Shown here: positions 16,338-23,851 of the stretch, in pieces
Numbering within the stretch: the stretch's first letter is position 1
Layout: each line of letters opens with the position of its first letter
From: Thiomonas sp. FB-6
Lineage (GTDB): Bacteria > Pseudomonadota > Gammaproteobacteria > Burkholderiales > Burkholderiaceae_C
Direction of reading: 5' to 3'
Length of the DNA stretch: 35,929 bases
Assembly: GCF_000377645.1 (NCBI RefSeq)
Contig: NZ_KB898506.1
Location: 1 to 35,929 of the forward strand
Notes under the pieces: model-generated
The model's database searches: none
What the model saw: only the letters and a program-made list of their open reading frames with translations
What the model was told of the DNA's origin: nothing
Translations under genes and position numbers: made by a program

Positions 16338-17272
16338 ACATCCAATCTCCAAAGCACATCGCGCTGGCACTGGGCATTCTCGCGCTGGTTCTGCTTCCGC
16401 TGGGGCTCAAGGGCTACGGCATCTACCTGCTGTCGCTCTGGTGCGTGTACACCATGGCCAACTTCGGGCTCAACCTGGTGGTCGGCTACGCGGGCCTGAT
16501 GTCCCTGTGCCAGGCCGGCTTCCTCGGGGTCGGCGCCTACACCGCGGGCATCCTGATCAACATGGGCGTTTCCTTCTGGTTCGTGCTGCCCCTGGCGGCG
16601 CTGAACTGCTTCCTGCTGGGCCTGCTCATCGGCTTTCCGGCGCTGCGCGTGCAGCACCACTACCTGGCCTTCGCCACCCTCGGTTTCAACGTGCTGATCT
16701 TCCTGTTCATGCGCAACGAGCAGTGGCTGACCGGCGGGCCGCTGGGCATTCCCAACGTTCCGCGCCCCTCGCTGTTCGGCCTGTCGCTCGACCCGGCGGT
16801 TCCGTTCTACTACCTGGTGCTGGTGTTCACGCTGCTGCTGGCCGGGGCCATGGCCTGGTTGCTGCGATCGCCGTGGGGCCGCGCCTTCACCGCCTTGCGC
16901 GACAACCCGATCCGCGCGGAGAGCCTGGGCGTGAACATCACCCTGTACACCTTGCTGGCCTTCGCCATCGGCGCGGCCTTCGCGGGCGTGGCCGGCGTGT
17001 TCTACGCCACGCTGGTGGAGTTCATCGACCCGAACCCCTTCACCTACTCGGCGTCACTGATGCTCCTGCTGGCGGTGATCGCCGGCGGTGCCGGGCGTTT
17101 CTACGGCCCGGTGGTCGGCGCGGCGATCGTCGTCCTGCTTCCCGAGTGGCTACGCTTCGCCCAAAGCTGGTACCTGGTGATCTTCGGATTCGCGATCGTG
17201 GCCCTCATGATCTGGCTGCCCGGCGGCGTGCTGGCCCTGCCGGAGCGCCTGGGGCTGGGAGAGAAGTCATGA
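16334..17272 (+). CDS. livM: Branched-chain amino acid-type ABC permease LivM
   Basis: A 312-aa inner-membrane permease of the LivM family with about nine or ten helices. NFGLNLVVGYAGLMSLCQAGFLGVGAY (abridged core NLVVGYAGLMS) and the EAA-like cytoplasmic loop SPWGRAFTALRDNPIRAE (core ALRDNPIRAESLG) are the family marks. It overlaps livH by ATGA and livG by ATGA, giving translational coupling. It is the partner of LivH in the importer; nothing unusual is seen in length or motifs. Confidence 0.93.
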   Translation: MNIQSPKHIALALGILALVLLPLGLKGYGIYLLSLWCVYTMANFGLNLVVGYAGLMSLCQAGFLGVGAYTAGILINMGVSFWFVLPLAALNCFLLGLLIGFPALRVQHHYLAFATLGFNVLIFLFMRNEQWLTGGPLGIPNVPRPSLFGLSLDPAVPFYYLVLVFTLLLAGAMAWLLRSPWGRAFTALRDNPIRAESLGVNITLYTLLAFAIGAAFAGVAGVFYATLVEFIDPNPFTYSASLMLLLAVIAGGAGRFYGPVVGAAIVVLLPEWLRFAQSWYLVIFGFAIVALMIWLPGGVLALPERLGLGEKS

Positions 17273-18024
17273 GCGCCACGCACCCATCCTTCCTGTCCGT
17301 GCGCGATCTGCGCAAGCACTACGGATCGATCAAGGCCGTCGACGGCATCAGCTTCGACGTCGGCCCCAGCGAGATCGTCGGAGTGATCGGTCCGAACGGC
17401 TGCGGAAAGACCACGCTGTTCAACTCCATCCTGGGCCAGATCGAGCCGACCTCGGGCTCGGTGAGCTTCTGCGAGGAGCCGATCACCGGCAAGTCTCCGC
17501 TGGATCTGTCGCGCCGGGGCATCGGCCGCACCTTCCAGAGCCTGCAGGTCTTCGGCAAGCTCTCGGTACGCGACAACCTGCTCATCGCCGGGCAGGAATT
17601 CGTAGGCACGATGGGCCGCCGGCTGTGGATGCGCCCCGACGCGGGCCTGGGCGAGCGGGCCGATGAACTGCTCGAACTCTTCCACTTGAAGAAGGTCGCG
17701 CACAAGGAGGCCGGCTGCCTGGCCTACGGCCAGCAGAAGCTCATCGACGTGGCCATGGCCTTCATGCCCGCCCCCAGGCTGGTACTGCTCGACGAGCCCT
17801 GCGCGGGAATCAACGCCCACATGGTGGACGAACTGCGCGAGATCCTGGTCACCCTGAACTCCACGCACGGGGGCAGCTACGTGGTCATCGAGCACAACAT
17901 GGATTTCATCATGAAACTGTGCCCGCACATCATCTGCATGCTCGAAGGCCGCCTGCTGGCCGAGGGCTCGCCGGAGCAGATCCGGGCCGACAAGCACGTG
18001 CTGGAGGCTTATCTTGGACACTGA
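17269..18024 (+). CDS. livG: ABC transporter ATP-binding protein LivG
   Basis: A 251-aa ATPase of the LivG type. Visible are Walker A (GPNGCGKTT), the Q-loop (GRTFQSL), the signature LAYGQQK in place of LSYGQQR, Walker B (LVLLDEP) followed by CAGIN, and the H-loop (VIEHNMDF). It energises LivHM together with LivF. It overlaps livM by 4 bp, and its 3' end overlaps livF by 11 bp. Confidence 0.94.
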   Translation: MSATHPSFLSVRDLRKHYGSIKAVDGISFDVGPSEIVGVIGPNGCGKTTLFNSILGQIEPTSGSVSFCEEPITGKSPLDLSRRGIGRTFQSLQVFGKLSVRDNLLIAGQEFVGTMGRRLWMRPDAGLGERADELLELFHLKKVAHKEAGCLAYGQQKLIDVAMAFMPAPRLVLLDEPCAGINAHMVDELREILVTLNSTHGGSYVVIEHNMDFIMKLCPHIICMLEGRLLAEGSPEQIRADKHVLEAYLGH

Positions 18025-18748
18025 AGCACTGATCGAATTTGACCAGGTCGAGGCCGGCTACGGCAATCTGCGGGTCCTGCACAAGGCCAGCTTTCGTGCC
18101 CGCGAGGGACTGATCACGCTGCTTACCGGCGCCAACGGTGCCGGCAAGTCCACCGCGATGAAGACCTTGTTCGGGGTCATCCGGCCCACGTCCGGCGACG
18201 TGCGCCTGCGCGGTCGGTCCATCGTCGGGCGCACGCCGCGAGACATGCTCGAGCTGGGCATGTCCTACGTCCCGCAGGACCGCAGCCTGTTTCCAAGCCT
18301 GAGCGTCTATCACAACCTCGAGCTCGGCGGCATCATGCTGCCGCGCAAACAGCTGCGTCCGCGCATCGAGGAGGTGCTGGAGCGCTTTCCGCGCCTGCGC
18401 GAACGGGTTCAGAGCCAGGCCTCGACCTTGTCCGGAGGAGAACGCAAGCAACTCGAGATTGCCCGCGCGCTGTTGCTGCGCCCGGACATCCTGCTGGTCG
18501 ACGAGCCCTCGATCGGGCTGTCTCCGAAGATCGTGGGCGAGGTGTTCGACCTGCTCGGGCGCCTGGCCGCCGACGGCAAGACCATCCTCGTGGTCGAACA
18601 GAACGTCCGCAGCGCGCTCAAGGTCGCCCACCACGCCTACGGCATGGAACTCGGACGCATCGTGCTGGACTTGCCGGCCGACAGCATCCTGGACAACCCC
18701 GAGTTCAACCGCCTGCTGCTGGGCGGCCATGTCGCCGACGCCGCATGA
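18014..18748 (+). CDS. livF: ABC transporter ATP-binding protein LivF
   Basis: A 244-aa LivF-type ATPase with Walker A (GANGAGKST), signature (LSGGERKQLEIARAL), Walker B (LLVDEPS) and VEQNV. It starts at TTG 18014 inside the end of livG, with GGAGG 7 nt upstream; no ATG is available without losing the first beta strands. It completes the HMGF set. No livK/livJ-type periplasmic binding protein gene is present in the operon or elsewhere in the window, so the binding protein must be encoded elsewhere. Confidence 0.94.
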   Translation: MDTEALIEFDQVEAGYGNLRVLHKASFRAREGLITLLTGANGAGKSTAMKTLFGVIRPTSGDVRLRGRSIVGRTPRDMLELGMSYVPQDRSLFPSLSVYHNLELGGIMLPRKQLRPRIEEVLERFPRLRERVQSQASTLSGGERKQLEIARALLLRPDILLVDEPSIGLSPKIVGEVFDLLGRLAADGKTILVVEQNVRSALKVAHHAYGMELGRIVLDLPADSILDNPEFNRLLLGGHVADAA

Positions 18749-18765
18749 CCGGCCCGCGGGGCCGG
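18749..18765. terminator. Hairpin between convergent livF and IclR genes
   Basis: A 7-bp stem, ccggccc/gggccgg, with a 3-nt loop directly after the livF stop and just before the stop of the convergent IclR gene. It has no T-tract; it is probably a shared transcript end. Confidence 0.45.
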
Positions 18766-18770
18766 GGCCG

Positions 18771-19478
18771 CTACGCCAGCGGGCCGAACACCGCCGCGTT
18801 TCCCCCGAACGCCGCCGTCAGTTCCGCGGCGTTCTCTGCCAGCGAGCGCACGACTGCTTCGCGCGCCAGGGTCTCGATCCGGTAGCGCGGGCCCGACAGG
18901 CTGAGGCAGCCGACCACGGCCATGCCCTGCCCGAACACCGGGCAGGCGTAGGCCGCGGTTTCCGGATCGCGTTCTCCGAACGATGCGGCGAAATACTCTT
19001 TCCGGATCTGGTCGTAGCGTCCTCCCCGCTCGCCGCCGAAGGCCAGCAGCACCCGGCCGGCGGCTCCGACGTGCAGATCCAGGGTGTCCCCCTCGCGCAC
19101 CGTATCGGTCACCGAGCGGCGCCCCTGGATGCGGAAGGTGCATATGCGGCTGTCCCCCTCGCGCACATAGAACGACGCGCTTTCATTCCACTCGTCCACG
19201 ATTTTCTGCAGAATGGGAAGCACGTGGTCGCTGCTGCGGAACTGGCGCTGGTACAGGCTCGCCAGGAACAGGGGCTTGTATCCGATCTGATACAGCCCGT
19301 CGCTTCCACGCTTCAGGAAACCGAATTTCTCCAGCGAATCCGCGAGGCGCAGTATGGTGCTCTTGTAATAACCCGTGCGCCTCGAGATCTCGGCCAAGGT
19401 GAGGCCGCGATCATCGCTGCGGAATGATTCGAGGATCCGCAATGCGCGATCGACGGCAGCGACTCCGAGAGTGCTCAT
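18771..19478 (-). CDS. IclR family transcriptional regulator
   Basis: A 235-aa IclR regulator. The winged HTH (residues ~5-65) includes LTLAEISRRTGYYKSTILRL, and the C-terminal GAF-like effector domain includes VGAAGRVLLAF and ACPVFGQGMAVVGCLS. It differs from the IclR protein at 13569. No good ribosome-binding site precedes ATG 19478. It is divergent from the three-gene VOC/TIM/thioredoxin operon starting at 19676, which it probably controls through the 197-bp gap. No convincing operator could be picked out in that gap. Confidence 0.92.
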   Translation of the reverse strand: MSTLGVAAVDRALRILESFRSDDRGLTLAEISRRTGYYKSTILRLADSLEKFGFLKRGSDGLYQIGYKPLFLASLYQRQFRSSDHVLPILQKIVDEWNESASFYVREGDSRICTFRIQGRRSVTDTVREGDTLDLHVGAAGRVLLAFGGERGGRYDQIRKEYFAASFGERDPETAAYACPVFGQGMAVVGCLSLSGPRYRIETLAREAVVRSLAENAAELTAAFGGNAAVFGPLA

Positions 19479-19675
19479 GTCAGGGATTTCACGGGGGAAT
19501 GAATTTTCCGCGGCGCCGTACGTGTAGCATGAGGCTGCGGGGAATGGCCGAACGAGCGGCTTCTGGATATCTTCGGGCCTTTTTTCAAGGGCTTGCTAAT
19601 GTCTCGTCTCATGGATTTCTGGTTTTTATTCCAGCCTGCTTCGAATATTTTGCTTGAACCTTGCGAGAATATCAA

Positions 19676-20542
19676 ATGGCAGAATCGATGGAACGCGCAA
19701 CCGGCGGCAACGGGAATATTCTCGGCATGGACGGCCTGGAATTCGTGGAATTCGCCACGGCGAATCCTGAATCCTTCGGCGCCGTACTGGAGAAACTGGG
19801 CTTCGTGCGCATCGCCCGGCATCGCTCGCGCCGCGTGTTCCTGTATCGACAGGGCCCCATGAACCTCGTGGTCGACGCCGATCCGCAGGCCCTGGCCAGC
19901 AGCACCATACGCCCCGACAGCGTTTCGCTGGACGCACTAGCGTTTCGCGTGACAGACGCCCGCAGAGCATACCAACACCTGATGGAATGCGGGGCCTGGC
20001 CCATTCCCAGCCGCGCCGAGGCCATGGAGCTGAACATTCCCGGGGTGCACGGCGTGGGCGACTCGATCCTGTACCTGGTGGACCGCTACCACGGCATATC
20101 CATCTACGACGTGGATTTCGACTTCGAGCAAGGCGTGGACCCGAGCCCACCCGCGCGGCATGGACTGCAGTTCCACTCGGCGGTGCAGACCATCGAGACC
20201 TGGCGCAGCGACGTCTGGACCGATTTCTACGGCCAGCTGTTCGGCTTCACCCCGCGCGCGGGAGGCGACGATATCGATACGGCTTGCGCCCTGCTGGCCA
20301 GCCCCTGCGGGAAGTTCGGCATCGAACTGCTGGAACTCCCCGAGGATCTGGCCCACGACCAGCACTGGGACGAAGGCTTCGCGCGCCTGAATTTCAGCAC
20401 CACGGATCTGGCGGGCACGGTGGCATCGCTGCGGGAGCAGGGAATCGACATCGACCCCCGCAGCACCTCGACCGAGGCGCTCACGCGCAGCGTCGCCAAG
20501 GGCGTGCAGTTCGGCTTCATCGCACGTCCGGGACAGTCGTGA
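19676..20542 (+). CDS. HPPD/QuiC-C-like two-domain VOC protein, metal site lost
   Basis: A 288-aa protein of two vicinal-oxygen-chelate modules (residues ~17-155 and ~160-285), most like the HPPD-like C-terminal half of QuiC. GLEFVEFA and RHRSRRVFLYRQGPMNLVV match the first module of that family. HPPD uses two His and one Glu for iron. Here H167 (LQFHSAV) remains, but the second His position reads Arg (FAR237LNF) and the C-terminal Glu position reads Gly/Phe (VQFGFIAR). Dioxygenase activity is therefore unlikely. ATG 19676 has GAGA 7 nt upstream; a TTG at 19661 is in frame. The stop overlaps the next start as TGATG. A binding or scaffold role for its neighbour is possible; function unknown. 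Confidence 0.8.
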   Translation: MAESMERATGGNGNILGMDGLEFVEFATANPESFGAVLEKLGFVRIARHRSRRVFLYRQGPMNLVVDADPQALASSTIRPDSVSLDALAFRVTDARRAYQHLMECGAWPIPSRAEAMELNIPGVHGVGDSILYLVDRYHGISIYDVDFDFEQGVDPSPPARHGLQFHSAVQTIETWRSDVWTDFYGQLFGFTPRAGGDDIDTACALLASPCGKFGIELLELPEDLAHDQHWDEGFARLNFSTTDLAGTVASLREQGIDIDPRSTSTEALTRSVAKGVQFGFIARPGQS

Positions 20543-21444
20543 TGCAGGCCTACGTCCACCTCGATCCCGTGGCCCTTCCGGGGCCGCTCGAAAGCAAGCT
20601 GGAGCATGCGCGTGCGGCTGGCTTCACACAGATCATGCTCTGGGGCGCCGACCTGGCCAACCATCCGCTCGGCTTCGACCACGCGGTGCGCCTGGTGCGC
20701 TCCAGCGGGCTGCGCGTGGCCGGGCTCCAACTGCTGCGCGACTACGAGGGGCGGGGACCGGCGCGCCACAGCTACAAGATCGACATCGCGAAGGAATCGC
20801 TGCGCATGTGCCGCGCGGTGGGCGCGCCCTTGCTGATCGTGACCTCGAGCACGGAAGTCCCCGCGCCCGATGCGCGCGACGACATCTCGGATCTGCGCAA
20901 GCTGGCCAACCTCGCCGTGCCCTTGAAGGTGCGCATCGGCTACAAGGCGGTGCCGTGGGCGCACCGGGTGCGCACCGCGGCCGATGCCTGGGCCACCGTG
21001 AGCTCGGTGGAGCATGCGAACTTCCACCTGGTGCTCGACACCCTGCACATTCTGATGACCGGCTCGGACCTGCAATTCCTGGAGGACGTCGATCCCGAAC
21101 GCATCGCGCTGGTCCAGCTCGCCGATTTCAGCGAAGCGGCCATCGTCTCCGATCCCGACCGGCGCACGGCGGCCAACCATGGGCGGGTGTTCCCTGGCGA
21201 CGGCGGACACAGCGCGCGACTGATCGAGATGATCCGCGCCATCGACCGCAGCGGCTACCGCGGCGACTACAGCCTGCTGGTCATGAACGACGACTACCGC
21301 CAGCTGCCTGCGACCGTGGTCGCCGAACATGCGCGACGTTCGGTCAACTGGCTCAGCAACCAGGTGCTGCGCCGCGCGCTGCAGCCGCGCCTGACACCCA
21401 GGGCGGGCGCACCCGCATCCACACCCGGCAAGGAATGCCCTTGA
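20542..21444 (+). CDS. QuiC-like TIM-barrel protein with altered metal ligands
   Basis: A 300-aa sugar-phosphate-isomerase-type TIM barrel whose best match is the N-terminal domain of QuiC, the 3-dehydroshikimate dehydratase (QLLRDYEG resembles QPFRDFEG; DTLHIL resembles DSFHTL). From memory, P. putida QuiC1 binds its metal through E134, D165, Q191 and E239. The aligned residues here are K135 (GYKAVPW), D166, Q192 and L246 (SLLVMND), so both Glu are gone while Asp, Gln and the adjacent H169 remain. Codons are unambiguous (aag, ctg). The gene is coupled to the VOC gene (TGATG) and to the next gene (TGATG). Either a metal-free or differently metallated enzyme, or a pseudoenzyme. Confidence 0.8.
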   Translation: MQAYVHLDPVALPGPLESKLEHARAAGFTQIMLWGADLANHPLGFDHAVRLVRSSGLRVAGLQLLRDYEGRGPARHSYKIDIAKESLRMCRAVGAPLLIVTSSTEVPAPDARDDISDLRKLANLAVPLKVRIGYKAVPWAHRVRTAADAWATVSSVEHANFHLVLDTLHILMTGSDLQFLEDVDPERIALVQLADFSEAAIVSDPDRRTAANHGRVFPGDGGHSARLIEMIRAIDRSGYRGDYSLLVMNDDYRQLPATVVAEHARRSVNWLSNQVLRRALQPRLTPRAGAPASTPGKECP

Positions 21445-22004
21445 TGCTCCATCCCCTCGAAAACCTGCAGTGGGGCGGCGGCGCATGCCGTGTCGAACTG
21501 TTCCTCGAGCCCACCTGCCCCTTTTCGGCCCGCGCATTCGCCAAGATCGACGAACTGCTGGAACTGGCCGCCCCGGGCCGCTTGAGCATCCATGTGCGCC
21601 TGCTCTCGCAACCCTGGCATCAGTTCTCCCCGCTGGTGACGCGGGCGATCCTCGCGGCTTCGGCCGGGGTCGGAGGCAGGGACGCAGCGCGCCGCGTGAT
21701 GGACGTGGTCTTCGCCCACCGCGACGAATTCGTGCTGGCCGATCACTGCACCGGGCCGCTGCTCGACCGCAGCCCGCGCCAGACCCTGGCGCGCATCGAG
21801 GAGCTCGCGGGCTTCGGCATCGCTGCGGATTTCGCCGATCCGCGCGTCACCACGCAGATGAAATGGCATGCGAAGTACGCCCGCCAGAACGGCATCCACG
21901 TCACCCCCACGGTCATGGTGGACGGGCTGGTCGCGGCCGACATGAGCAGCAAGGACTCGGCGCAGACCTGGCTGGCGCGCATCGACGAACTGGCTTGGGC
22001 CTGA
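21444..22004 (+). CDS. Thioredoxin-fold protein with CxxS motif
   Basis: A 186-aa DsbA/HCCA-isomerase-like thioredoxin-fold protein. The active-site position reads C25-P-F-S28, a monothiol CxxS, and the cis-Pro loop is VTPTVMVDG. Residues ~55-150 form the helical insertion usual in DsbA and glutathione S-transferase kappa families. No signal peptide is present, so it is cytoplasmic and unlikely to be a periplasmic oxidase. ATG 21444 overlaps the preceding stop (TGATG), with AAGGA 9 nt upstream. Coupling to the QuiC-like gene implies a shared job. Glutathione-dependent isomerase (as in 2-hydroxychromene-2-carboxylate isomerase) or redox protection are options. Confidence 0.75.
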   Translation: MLHPLENLQWGGGACRVELFLEPTCPFSARAFAKIDELLELAAPGRLSIHVRLLSQPWHQFSPLVTRAILAASAGVGGRDAARRVMDVVFAHRDEFVLADHCTGPLLDRSPRQTLARIEELAGFGIAADFADPRVTTQMKWHAKYARQNGIHVTPTVMVDGLVAADMSSKDSAQTWLARIDELAWA

Positions 22005-22009
22005 AGCCG

Positions 22010-22028
22010 GCGCGGCGCCACGCCGCGC
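22010..22028. terminator. Hairpin between convergent genes
   Basis: An 8-bp stem, gcgcggcg/cgccgcgc, with loop cca, six bases after the stop at 22004 and before the convergent stop at 22044. It is a likely bidirectional transcript end without T-tract. Confidence 0.5.
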
Positions 22029-22043
22029 AATGGGGTTCGGCGC

Positions 22044-22751
22044 TCAGGCCGGCTCGAGTCCGTGCGCGAGCTTGGCCGCCGCCGTCTCGGGCGATGCCAT
22101 GTAGGTGATCAGCGCGCGCGCCTCATCGCGGCGGCCCGAGGCGGCACAGACCGCGGCGGTGAAGCGCGTGACGATCTCGCAGCCGGCGGGAAGCTCGCCG
22201 AGCACGCTCACCCCCGCCAGCCCCACCAGTTCGCTGGTCTGCTGAAAGCCCAGGCTGGCCTTGCCCTCGGCCAGCAGGCGTCCCACGGGAACGCCGGCCG
22301 GCGCCTGCACCAGCCGCTCGCGCACCGCGTCCAGCACGCCCCAGCGCTGCAGCAGCGCGAGCACCGCGGTGCCGCTGGGGCCGGTGGAGTGGCCGATGGC
22401 CGAAGCCTCGAGCACCGCCTTTCGCAGCGCCTGCTCGGTGCCCACGTCGATGCGCGGGGCGCCCTCGGGCACCGCCACGACGGTCTTGGACACCACCAGG
22501 TCGGTGCGGCCCTCGGCCAGCGCACTGCCGGAGGCGATCAGCTTGTCGATCGCGTCGCTCGCCAGCACCACCAGGTCGAAAGCCTCGCCCTGCGCGACGC
22601 GGCGCGCGGCGTCCACGCCGCCCACCGACTCGAAGTGCACGTGCAGGCCGCGCCCGCGGCCGCTGTGTGCCAGCTGGGCGAGCAGCGCCCGCGTGGCCAT
22701 GGAGGAGATGCCCTGCAGGGGCGTTTGGTCAGGGTTCACGAAAGCATCCAT
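22044..22751 (-). CDS. Solute-binding-protein-like (ModA-type) protein, no signal peptide
   Basis: A 235-aa type II periplasmic-binding-protein fold, closest to molybdate-binding ModA-type proteins (VHFESVGGVDAARRV; FDLVVLASDAIDKL; GHSTGPSGTAVLALL; an 'ITYMASPETAAAKL' helix near the end, as in ModA). The N-terminus MDAFVNPDQTPLQG has no signal peptide or lipobox. Extending to ATG 22799 adds MCEGGPPYHFPQPNAR, which is also not a signal. It follows the LysR gene by 40 bp on the same strand. A cytoplasmic ligand sensor working with LysR is one reading; a broken transporter component is another. No ABC permease or ATPase partner is nearby. Confidence 0.72.
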   Translation of the reverse strand: MDAFVNPDQTPLQGISSMATRALLAQLAHSGRGRGLHVHFESVGGVDAARRVAQGEAFDLVVLASDAIDKLIASGSALAEGRTDLVVSKTVVAVPEGAPRIDVGTEQALRKAVLEASAIGHSTGPSGTAVLALLQRWGVLDAVRERLVQAPAGVPVGRLLAEGKASLGFQQTSELVGLAGVSVLGELPAGCEIVTRFTAAVCAASGRRDEARALITYMASPETAAAKLAHGLEPA

Positions 22752-22791
22752 GCGAGCGTTGGGTTGCGGAAAATGATAAGGGGGGCCGCCC

Positions 22792-23700
22792 TCACACATC
22801 GGCGCGGCCCAGCTTGGCGGCGAAGTGCCTGACCCAGGAGATCAGTTCGGTGGAGGCCGGGGTCAGCGGGATGTCGTCGCGCCGCAGGATCGCGATCTGC
22901 GGCGCGGGCAGGCGCTCGCGGATGGGCACGATGGCGAGTTCCTGGCGCCAGCGCGTGTCGTCGAGCACGGCGCGCGGCAGGGTCCCGAACAGGTCGCTCA
23001 GCGCCAGGATCCCCGGCAGGGCCATGAAGGACTCGCAGACCAGGCCCACCTTGAGGCCGCTGAGCCCCGCCGCCTGGAAGGCCTGCTGGATCAGCGCGCC
23101 GGCCCCGCCGGCTCCGGTGGAGATGACCCATTCGGATTCGGCCAGTTCCAGCAGCGACTGCGCCTTGCGCAGCGGGTGGTCGCGCCGGCACACGATGACC
23201 ACGTCGGCCGGCAGCAGGAGTTCCGCGACGAAGGGCGGCTCGAGCTGCTCCACCGCGCAGGGGCTGATCGCGAAGTCCAGGTGGCCGTCGCGCAGGCCGC
23301 CCAGCACCGCCGGGTACAGGCCGTCCACGCAGCGCACGCGGATGGCCGGGAAGCGTTCCCGGAAGGCCTTGATCACGGACGGAATGATGCTGATGCCGAT
23401 GGCCGGCGAGGTGGCAAAGGACACCGTGCCTTCCCAGTGGCCCCGCAGTTGCGCGATCTCCTCGCGCGCCTTGCGGCTCTCGCGCTCGATGGCGCGCGCC
23501 CGGTCGAGAAATGCCCTTCCGAATTGCGTAGGGGTTACCCCGCGCCTGGAACGGTGCAGCAGAGGCGCGCCGAGCTCCTCCTCGAGCTGCTGCAACGCAG
23601 CAGTCATCGCCGATTGCGAGACGTGCACGGTCTTTGTTGCGGCGCGGAATCCGCCCGCCTCGACGACCGCGATGAAATAACGGATGGCTTGGAGTTTCAT
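22792..23700 (-). CDS. LysR family transcriptional regulator
   Basis: A 302-aa LysR-type regulator. The winged HTH lies at residues 1-60 (RYFIAVVEAGGFRAATKTVHVSQSAMTAAL in part), followed by a linker helix (~61-90) and a substrate-binding domain (~91-295; SFATSPAIGISIIPSVI). ATG 23700 begins the family-typical MKLQAIRYF; no strong ribosome-binding site is seen. It is divergent from the DctPQM TRAP operon with a 151-bp gap holding inverted and direct repeats, so it probably activates that operon. The ligand is presumably the TRAP substrate or a metabolite of it. Confidence 0.93.
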   Translation of the reverse strand: MKLQAIRYFIAVVEAGGFRAATKTVHVSQSAMTAALQQLEEELGAPLLHRSRRGVTPTQFGRAFLDRARAIERESRKAREEIAQLRGHWEGTVSFATSPAIGISIIPSVIKAFRERFPAIRVRCVDGLYPAVLGGLRDGHLDFAISPCAVEQLEPPFVAELLLPADVVIVCRRDHPLRKAQSLLELAESEWVISTGAGGAGALIQQAFQAAGLSGLKVGLVCESFMALPGILALSDLFGTLPRAVLDDTRWRQELAIVPIRERLPAPQIAILRRDDIPLTPASTELISWVRHFAAKLGRADV

Positions 23701-23707
23701 CGGAAAG

Positions 23708-23743
23708 TGATCGATAGGAACGATCAATGCATCGAAATTCGAT
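23708..23743. promoter_or_regulatory. Candidate LysR binding region
   Basis: Two inverted repeats lie side by side: tgatcg-N7-cgatca (23708-23726) and atcgaa-a-ttcgat (23731-23743). The 9-mer gatcaatgc at 23722-23730 recurs at 23781-23789. They sit just upstream of the LysR gene in the divergent gap, where LysR regulators usually bind. Confidence 0.5.
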
Positions 23744-23827
23744 TGTTCGCCGATCCATTGTGCCCCGTAGCATCGATCCAGATCAATGCGTACCCCGCCC
23801 GGATCTGCAAGGCCGCCGGCGCGAGGT

Positions 23828-23838
23828 CCCCCCCCCCC
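23828..23838 (+). repeat. C11 homopolymer in dctP leader
   Basis: Eleven C in a row directly before the GAGGAGA ribosome-binding site (23839-23845) of the TRAP binding-protein gene. It is long enough for slipped-strand variation of leader length, though it is outside the coding frame. Confidence 0.6.
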
Positions 23839-23851
23839 GAGGAGACAGCCC

